Assembly: GCF_905171765.1 (NCBI RefSeq) | Contig: NC_053391.1 | Span: 153,941,565-154,005,564 of the forward strand | Length of the DNA stretch: 64,000 bases | Reading direction: 5' to 3' | Source: Bufo bufo | Lineage: Eukaryota; Chordata; Amphibia; Anura; Bufonidae | Shown here: positions 57,940 to 64,000 of the stretch, piece after piece | How the letters are laid out: each line of letters starts with the position of its first letter | Position numbering within the stretch: the stretch's first letter is position 1 | Notes under the pieces: generated by a model | Database searches by the model: none | What the model saw: the letters and a program-made list of their open reading frames with translations, nothing else | Told to the model about the DNA's origin: nothing | Made by a program: the position numbers and the translations under genes

Positions 57940-58125
57940 TATACAGATGAATAGAGCGACAGTGTGCATGTTCACACTGCTCCTTTCATATTGGGAGGAC
58001 CTTAGGGTGTATGGGGAACCCATTCTTGTGATTGGTGGGGGGGTCCTAGAGGTATGACTTCCATCAGTATAATAGTTATCCTCCATCCAGTGGATAGGGG
58101 CTAACTTGAAATCACCATAATACCC
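57940..58125. mobile_element. MITE fragment of the CCTATCCTCAGGATA family
   Basis: GATTGGTGGGGGGGTCCTAG, TATTGGGAGGACC and GTTATCCTCCATCCAGTGGA match the general plan of the 35.5- and 38.0-kb members. It is decayed. Confidence 0.4.
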
Positions 58126-58429
58126 TTTTAGGAGTAACATTTTTCAGTGCCATTAGTGAAAATTACAGCATACTAGTAATAATCACACTCGAATGAATGT
58201 ATCTGGCACAGATTTTACTTCTCTGGCTCAAATGTTACCTCTTTGCTTACCAGAGTCTAAATCAGCAATATTGTCCTTATTATCTTTACTTTAGGGATTG
58301 AGAAAGCTATTTTGTTATTTTACCTACATTAGAATATTACCCAAGAACTATCAATCACAACCAATGTTTGAACTGGTCTCACAAGTGTTCTGCCTACAGA
58401 TAACATTTGATTTTACCCTGTTTTTCAAA

Positions 58430-59170
58430 CTGTCTGTCCAAGTCGTTACCATCTCCTAACATTTCCATATCAAAATATTCCTGGAATCTGCTTTTCCTCA
58501 TCCTCAAGTCTACAAAAATGCTAGTGCATGTCAACATTATCTCCTGTATAGATTACAGCAACATCATATGCTGTGGCCTCTCATTGAATCCTCTTGTGTC
58601 ACTCCAATCCACCCACAATGTCAATGCCCTGGTAATCTACGTCAACCCCTTGTTCATCCGAAGCTACTACCCTCTGTCAATCCCTTCACTGAGACCCATG
58701 GCCTAATGGATTTATTTCAAAACACCAACAATGACATGACCATCCACAACCTGCCCATTTCATAAATCTCTCACTTTTTACTCTTCTGATTGCTCCCAAT
58801 ACATAATCTCTGAGATCTCCTTCCCTTTTCTGCTCCTTCATCTACAAGAGTTTTCCTACCTTGCACATCTCCCATTCTCCCAAGAGTTTATCAGGAACCC
58901 TCCCCCCCCACACCCACAAATCCAAACTTTCAAAACCATTCTGAAAAACCACCACCTACAAACCTACATACTAATATAACCATTCTGTCACTAACTACAC
59001 AAACACATTATTCCACCTGCTCTTAGAGACTGAAACTCTCAGAGGCAGGGTCCTCTTTCTGTCTGTATTAGTTTGTCACTCAGAAACTTCATGTTTTGTG
59101 TATTTGTTGTACATTATTTTATCTCAACTCTTCTAGCTTTTATTCGTACAGCACCCTTGAATAATTAGCA
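58430..59170 (+). mobile_element. L2-like LINE 3' end
   Basis: A frame at 58,515-58,590 reads LVHVNIISCIDYSNIICCGL, the segment of L2-type reverse transcriptase normally like VLVISRLDYCNSLLAGLP. FHNLPIS-type and KTILKNHHLQ-type pieces follow in shifting frames, then a 3' UTR with TCTCAGAGGCAGGGTCCTCT and an (AAT)n tail. It is 5' truncated and full of stops, so it is an old copy. Clade assignment rests on these motifs. Confidence 0.65.
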
Positions 59171-59186
59171 CTTCCAAAAAAGTTAC

Positions 59187-59204
59187 AATAATAATAATAC
59201 TATT

Positions 59205-59235
<31 letters not shown>

Positions 59236-59255
59236 ATAATACTAATAATAATATT
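59187..59255. repeat. (AAT)n tail
   Basis: Imperfect AAT/ATT trinucleotide run at the 3' end of the L2-like LINE fragment, consistent with the microsatellite tails of that group. Confidence 0.8.
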
Positions 59256-59289
59256 TTCAAGTAAAGGAGAAAGTTTGTCAGATATATCA

Positions 59290-60180
59290 CCTTAAAGCCT
59301 AACCATAATGCAAACTACAGTACCTGCATCCTTATTTTTCACAGATTGGATGAGGTTTTCATGCTGGTATTCAGTGTTTGCCTTTCTCCAAACATAAAGC
59401 TTTTCATGTAAACTAAAAAGTTCTATTTTGGCCTCACCCATTCTCAAAACATTGTTCAAATAGCCTTCTGTCTTGTCTAGGTAATCTTTAGCAAACTGCA
59501 GACAGGCAGCAATGTTCTTTTTGGAGAGCAGCAGTTTTCTCATTGCAATCCTGCCATGCACACCATTATTGTTCAGTGTCCTCCTGATGGTGGACTCTTG
59601 AACATTAAGGTTAGCTACAGAGAAAGGCTTTAATTGCTAAGAGGGTACCTTAGGCTTCCTTTGTGTCCTTGCAAAATATGATACTCTTTGCTCTTGATAC
59701 GATCTACTGGGGAGAGTAATAGTGGTTTTGAATTTACTCTGTTTGTACAGAATCTGTCTGAATGTGGATTTGTATAGTCCAACTCTTTAGGATGGTTTTG
59801 TAACCTATTCCAGCCTAATGAGCATTAACAACTAAGCTTCTGAGGCCCTAAGAGATTTCTTTTGTTTGTGTCATGATACACGTCCATATACCCGTATATG
59901 TGTTGTAAAGATCCAACTTTGATAGACCCCTATTCTTTAAATAAAACAGGTCACCAGCTCAGCACCTTATTGTCATCCCACTGATTGAAAACACCTGATA
60001 TTAATTTCACCTTCAAGATATCTACTGAACACATGTTTGCAATATTTTTGACTCATTAGTTTTATTGGCTTATCATTATTTAATGTTAGGACTTGTGTAA
60101 AAATGTGATATAGTTTTAGGTCAAATTAATGAAGAAATAAAGACAATTATGAAGGGTTCTCAAGCATTAAAGCACCACTG
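59290..60180 (-). mobile_element. Tc1-like element, N-terminal half with intact terminus
   Basis: The right end AGCACCACTG at 60180, followed by TA, is the 5' terminus, so the element is read on the minus strand. It includes the 5' untranslated region, HTH region and part of the catalytic domain, and is cut off at about 59,290. It is another distinct Tc1 lineage. Confidence 0.85.
59292..59870 (-). pseudogene. Tc1-like transposase, N-terminal half, mutated
   Basis: The open part (59561-59292) contains LLSKKNIAACLQFAKDYLDK, a degenerate WTDETK region reading RMGEAKIELFSLHEK, YVWRKANTEYQ and VKNKDAG where KHGGG is expected. The first catalytic aspartate is changed to glutamate-alanine context, so it is inactive. 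Upstream HTH coding at about 59,580-59,870 is frameshifted. Confidence 0.82.
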
Positions 60181-60349
60181 TAGTAAAGCTTCAGACCTGA
60201 ACAGAAGCGTATATCATCTTAGAACCTAACCATACACATGCTGGAATTACATAACAACCAAACCACTGGAAAATATTTATTCAGATAGTTGGAAAATCAA
60301 CTGAAATGTCAGATAGGAATAGCTGTGAAACTGTTAATCACTATATCTA

Positions 60350-60350
<1 letters not shown>

Positions 60351-60390
<40 letters not shown>
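60351..60390. repeat. (TA)n microsatellite
   Basis: Pure TA run, 40 bases. Confidence 0.9.
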
Positions 60391-60393
<3 letters not shown>

Positions 60394-61330
60394 TTTCTTG
60401 TACCTGGAAGGTCATAGAAAGTCTACTTTTGTCTACCTAAGTCTCTCTTAAATTCTTTTTCAATACAACTTTTGCTGATGGTATGCCCTTATTTCTGTAT
60501 TGGGTCAGAAATATCCGTGTAAGAAGCTTGTTGCTTTCTTGAAAGTAAATCTTGAAAAATAGAGACTCAGCACGTAACTTGGAACTATAAAAAAGATCCC
60601 ATTGTAGGGATCAATTCAAAAATAAATAGTTACTAAGCTAGAACTTAGGAGTCTTCTTTGTAGGTACTGGTTAAGCCCATTAGTCTCAGCTAATACAAAA
60701 TATAGAATGGCACAGCATTTTTGCACACACAAAGCGAAAGCTATCTGTCTGTGTTCCAGCTTGTTAAGACTTTAGCAATCCAGTCAAGATTTCCAATAAT
60801 GTAGGCTCCTAGCATTACTGCTTCAGCTCTTTGGAAAATTCCAAGGGCGAAAGTGTAATTGCAAACTGGAAGGCATGGCATTACATGAAATAATCTCTTC
60901 TTACAGTATGTGAACAAAATGGAGTCTCAGTAGGAAAAAAAAGTAGTAGTTCTAACTTTATGTACCCTTTATAGTGGTATTGAACAAACCTACTTTTTTG
61001 CGAACATTCAGTTTTTTTTCCTTATATAAAACCATCAGATGAGGTGAATTCTGAAAAAAAAAAAACATTTTTAGAATCTATTTTATTGTTCTTATAATTA
61101 TTATTATTATTATTATTATTTTTTTTTTTGTTACAAAACCAGATAAATGTTCAGTGACAGTTCACTGTTCACCATTGTTTCTGTGTGGGCTGGATGCAAA
61201 TACTTGTGGGTGTGGATCTAGGGCCATTACTTTGCGTGGCAGTGCATGTTTGCCGCTGTTCCATGCAGTGTGAAATGCACCACTCTGACTTGTATGTCTA
61301 CTCAGTCAAGTTCTTGTGGGGTTAATACTG
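60391..61330. other. No recognised gene
   Basis: AT-rich sequence with an (ATT)n tract at about 61,096-61,125. Nothing coding is supported. Confidence 0.35.
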
Positions 61331-61339
61331 TCACAATGG

Positions 61340-61690
61340 TCCCTTCATTTATTACTGTTGAACTGGTTTCCTGTGGTATATCTGGGTTCCAGAAGTCACT
61401 GTCAAATCTGTATGTGCTATCTAGTATGTTAAGATTCCTGTAGCTTTTGTCATCTGTGTACTAGTCTCTGCAGTTATTGCTGTTGGACTGGTTTCCAGTG
61501 GTACGTCTGGGTTCCAGAAGTTATCACCAAGTTTATATCTGCTACTATCTGGTATCTTTGAGATCCTGCAGCTTCTACCATGTATGTACTGGTCCCTGTA
61601 GTTGTTACTGTTAGACTGGCTTCTTGTGGTTTGTCTAGGTTCCAGTAGTTATCACCAAGTCTTCACATGTACCAAAGTCTGTCTCTGTAT
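61340..61690 (+). repeat. Three diverged tandem units of about 125 bp
   Basis: GTTGAACTGGTTTCCTGTGG (61357), GTTGGACTGGTTTCCAGTGG (61482) and GTTAGACTGGCTTCTTGTGG (61611) each lead into GTCTGGGTTCCAGAAG-like sequence. It may be part of an old LTR or satellite. No coding. Confidence 0.75.
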
Positions 61691-61963
61691 GTCTGGATTC
61701 TTGAGGTTTTCTTAAGCCTAAGTGTTTGTTTGGTCTGTTTGTGCGTTTCTGGACCTTGTGTTCCACCCAGTAGTTAAGCTGCCTTCTATTCCATAATCCT
61801 CCTTTGTGGTGTCTTTCCAGTTATTAGGCACAGTGGTTTAACACTGCCTGATCCATAACAATAGGGACATTTCTTAATTTCTCTTAACTTTTAACTCTGC
61901 ATAGTGATCATGACCATATCAACCACTTGGTCTTTTAATTGCAACTACATTTTGATTGACTTA

Positions 61964-62160
61964 GGCCAAGTTTACACTTCAATTATTTGGTCAGTTATTT
62001 CCATCAGTTATTCTCAGCCAAAACCAGCAATGAAGCCTACTCAGAGATAAGGTCTAATCTAAAGATTTGCACCTGTTCTGTGTTTTTGACTCGCACCTGG
62101 TTTTGGCTCCCAATAACTGATGGAAATAACTCATCAAATAACTGAAGTGTGAACTTGGCC
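61964..62160. mobile_element. Harbinger-type palindromic MITE
   Basis: Ends GGCCAAGTTTACACTTCA and the inverse TGAAGTGTGAACTTGGCC are flanked by TTA (61961-61963) and TAA (62161-62163). The arms CAGTTATTTCCATCAGTTAT and ATAACTGATGGAAATAACT are near perfect. Confidence 0.8.
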
Positions 62161-62353
62161 TAAAATCGATAACTCCTTCTTAAGAATCATTTGAAAAGTT
62201 ATTTTTTTGCTTGGATTTGCTCCATTGCAGGTTCATTTTAGAAGAAAAATCTTGCAACGTGTATGCTAAATATATAGCTAAGATTATTCGATCATATGAC
62301 ACACAATTGTATACATCACCCAGTGATTCCTATTACAAAAAAACAAAACAAAG

Positions 62354-62790
62354 GGGGTCATTTATTAAACAGAAATAACCCTATATTAGGCGTATTTCTG
62401 GTGCAGATTTTGCACCACAATCTGCAACTTTCCCCCTGCTCACACCTGGTCTAAAAAAGTGGGCATGGGGCAGTCGGGGACGGGGACTGGATGGTAGGCT
62501 CATCTGATTTACCATTTTGTATGCCTAAATTAGGCGTATTTCAGGTGCAGATGGCGGCTCAATGGTAAGTTGCTCTTCTATCTGTGACTTTGCCCTGTTC
62601 ACGCCAGGTCTAAAATTGTGGACATGGTGTGGGCAGGGAAGGCAATGGGCTAACAGGCCCATCTCATTCATCATCTTCAGCTCAGAAGCTGTCTTACATT
62701 TAGAACTAGCTCTGGATGCACCAAAGTTATGGAGAAACCTTCGCCTCTTCATAACTTTGGCAGATCCTCCACCAGCTTAGGGCTTTATTA
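62354..62790. mobile_element. MITE fragments (GGGGTCATTTATTAA and TTAGGCGTATTTC motifs)
   Basis: TTAGGCGTATTTCTGGTGCAG and TTAGGCGTATTTCAGGTGCA (62,377 and 62,531) are direct repeats about 153 bp apart, with CACACCTGGTCTAAAA and CACGCCAGGTCTAAAA following each. It is a duplicated frog MITE without clear outer ends. Confidence 0.5.
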
Positions 62791-62799
62791 CGTTTTAGT

Positions 62800-63030
62800 G
62801 CCCCCTAGTACCTACAATGATATTGTTATACTCCAGAAAAACACCCAGGCCCCATTTGAACTCTTTTAGTAATCCCAACCTCCTTTTTCAGAGTGTTCCA
62901 TAGTCTCACTGCTCTTACAGTAAATAATTCCCTTCTATGCTGATGTAGAAACCTTCTCTCCTTTAGATATAGAGGATGTTTCCTTGTTACCATTGCAGTC
63001 CTGGGTATAAATCAACCATGAGAGAGATCC
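62800..63030 (-). repeat. Dispersed SINE-like or LINE-derived frog repeat
   Basis: GTGTTCCATAGTCTCACTGC and AAACCTTCTCTCCTTTAGAT with CAGTCCTGGGTATAAATCA are typical of a repeat widespread in frogs. A related consensus (GGTCCATCTAGTCTGCTCTT) is at 37,050. I cannot assign class or ends. Confidence 0.4.
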
Positions 63031-63105
63031 AGAAAACTTGGCACTTTAAGTGGCCATATAGCGATTGCAATTTTCCTCTTGGGAACCTACTAAATAGCCC
63101 CTTAA

Positions 63106-64000
63106 AGTGTAACTGCTGTTTCATTTTTTATTCCATAATGGTATAGTACATCCTGCTGTATAAGTGCTTTTGTGCTTTAAAATTTGATCATTTTCAGTTT
63201 TACCTGCTAATAATGCATGCTACTTTCCTATTCTGCAGCTCTCATCTCACAGCATTGCCATGTGCAGTCCGTCTTCTCAGTATTAGAACAAGAAATGGAT
63301 GAGCTCTGGGAGGAGGAGCTCAGCCCTGACAGCCTGGAGCTGGGCTGAGGCAGAAAGTGGAGGGGGAGGGCTGATTTAGATGGTGATATCTTCTCAATGG
63401 TAGCAGCTAGAAATATGCAACTGGTCTTGTTTTAGAGATGACAGTCCAGACATGACAGGTCTAGTTTAAGCAACAGAGGAGAAATCACTGTTAGAAATAG
63501 AGTCTGGAATAATCACAGGTAAAATCTGCTTTTACTTTCAGCTTCATTTTCAGCATCCCAATTTCGATCATTGATATCTTCCCCTTTACTAAACAAATTT
63601 ATGTCATTCCAATATTTTCTAAAAGCTTGGAATGTCAGCTTTCAGATAATACAAAGCCCATATTTCTAGCTTGTACCAAACCAGAAATATAAGCAGCTAA
63701 AACAGTCCACCCCTGTCAATCTGGAAGAAAATGAGGGACAGCTGGCTATTAAGAGGTTAATAGAAATGCTTACTGATTTAATGTAATTGCAGGGCTTGTC
63801 TCTGGTTAGCTGTATGTGAGGATACACTGCTCTGGGTACTGTGGGAAGTTATCTGCATTCTGATCGGTCCTGCTAGTTTATGTGAGGAGAGCAAGGGCTT
63901 ATGGGAAGTGAGGGAAATACAGGATGGCGTCAAGGAAGGGCAAAGATCATCACAGGAAGAGCAGTAGCAGAGGCCATCTTAAGAAGTTGCTGAAATAGAG
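63106..64000. other. No gene; possible TTAA MITE running out of the window
   Basis: TTAAAGTGTAACTGCTGTTTC at 63,112 has a T2-like start, but I cannot find its other end in the window. A short frame near 63,924 lacks any support. Confidence 0.3.

Noticed and set aside
63924..63998. Short basic peptide frame at the window end
   Set aside because: About 25 codons, in repeat-like sequence, with no conservation evidence or splice context available.

Overview
The window looks like intergenic or intronic DNA of an anuran amphibian. It is AT-rich and packed with T2/Kolobok-type TTAA elements, several Tc1-like lineages, Harbinger-type palindromic MITEs with TAA flanks, hAT-type elements, a Penelope-like element (PLE) with hammerhead-like motifs, Gypsy-like LTRs and an L2-like LINE end. 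This combination is typical of frog genomes. The assignment is inferred from repeat content, because I found no host gene exon. Essentially everything recognisable is mobile DNA, and many elements are nested in each other.

Layout. At 0.8-2.6 kb are two palindromic TTAA elements. At 2.9-4.6 kb is a complete Tc1-like transposon with 210-bp terminal inverted repeats (TIRs) and an uninterrupted 340-residue transposase. At 4.7-10.0 kb a 38-bp minisatellite abuts a deleted Tc1 copy, then a (TA)n run, then another Tc1 split by a 2.1-kb Harbinger-like palindrome. At 10.4-12.1 kb is a decayed relative of the TTAA element seen again at 28.8-31.2 kb. At 12.16-19.86 kb is a three-layer nest: a T2-type element holds a 2-kb foldback with a hammerhead ribozyme motif, flanked by about 15-bp duplications, and the foldback's tail holds an LTR element with identical 558-bp LTRs.

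At 21-26.8 kb the sequence is quiet and looks unique. At 26.85-31.35 kb a Harbinger-like palindrome is interrupted by a TTAA element. At 31.6-33.1 kb is a broken PLE (reverse transcriptase, GIY-YIG endonuclease, decayed hammerhead). From 34 to 50 kb are many MITEs, two Tc1 remnants, a minimal LTR element (45.0-46.5 kb) and a solo LTR (47.8-48.4 kb). At 50.6-54.7 kb a decayed Tc1 is split by a 3.4-kb hAT-type element carrying two pieces of 18S rRNA gene plus tandem arrays. From 56 to 62 kb are another Tc1-like HTH remnant, an L2-like LINE 3' end, and a further Tc1 with an intact right terminus.

The two most unusual objects are these. First, the young LTR element at 14,911-19,754 has no visible gag, reverse transcriptase or integrase. 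It carries one 1,223-codon open frame that fuses a degenerate retropepsin-like start, two blocks of non-muscle myosin-II heavy-chain coiled coil in swapped order, a charged tail, and a C-terminus encoded by the 3' LTR itself. Second, the hAT-type element at 51,003-54,413 has captured two collinear segments of 18S rDNA. Both appear to be transduplications of host sequence by non-autonomous elements that must be mobilised in trans.
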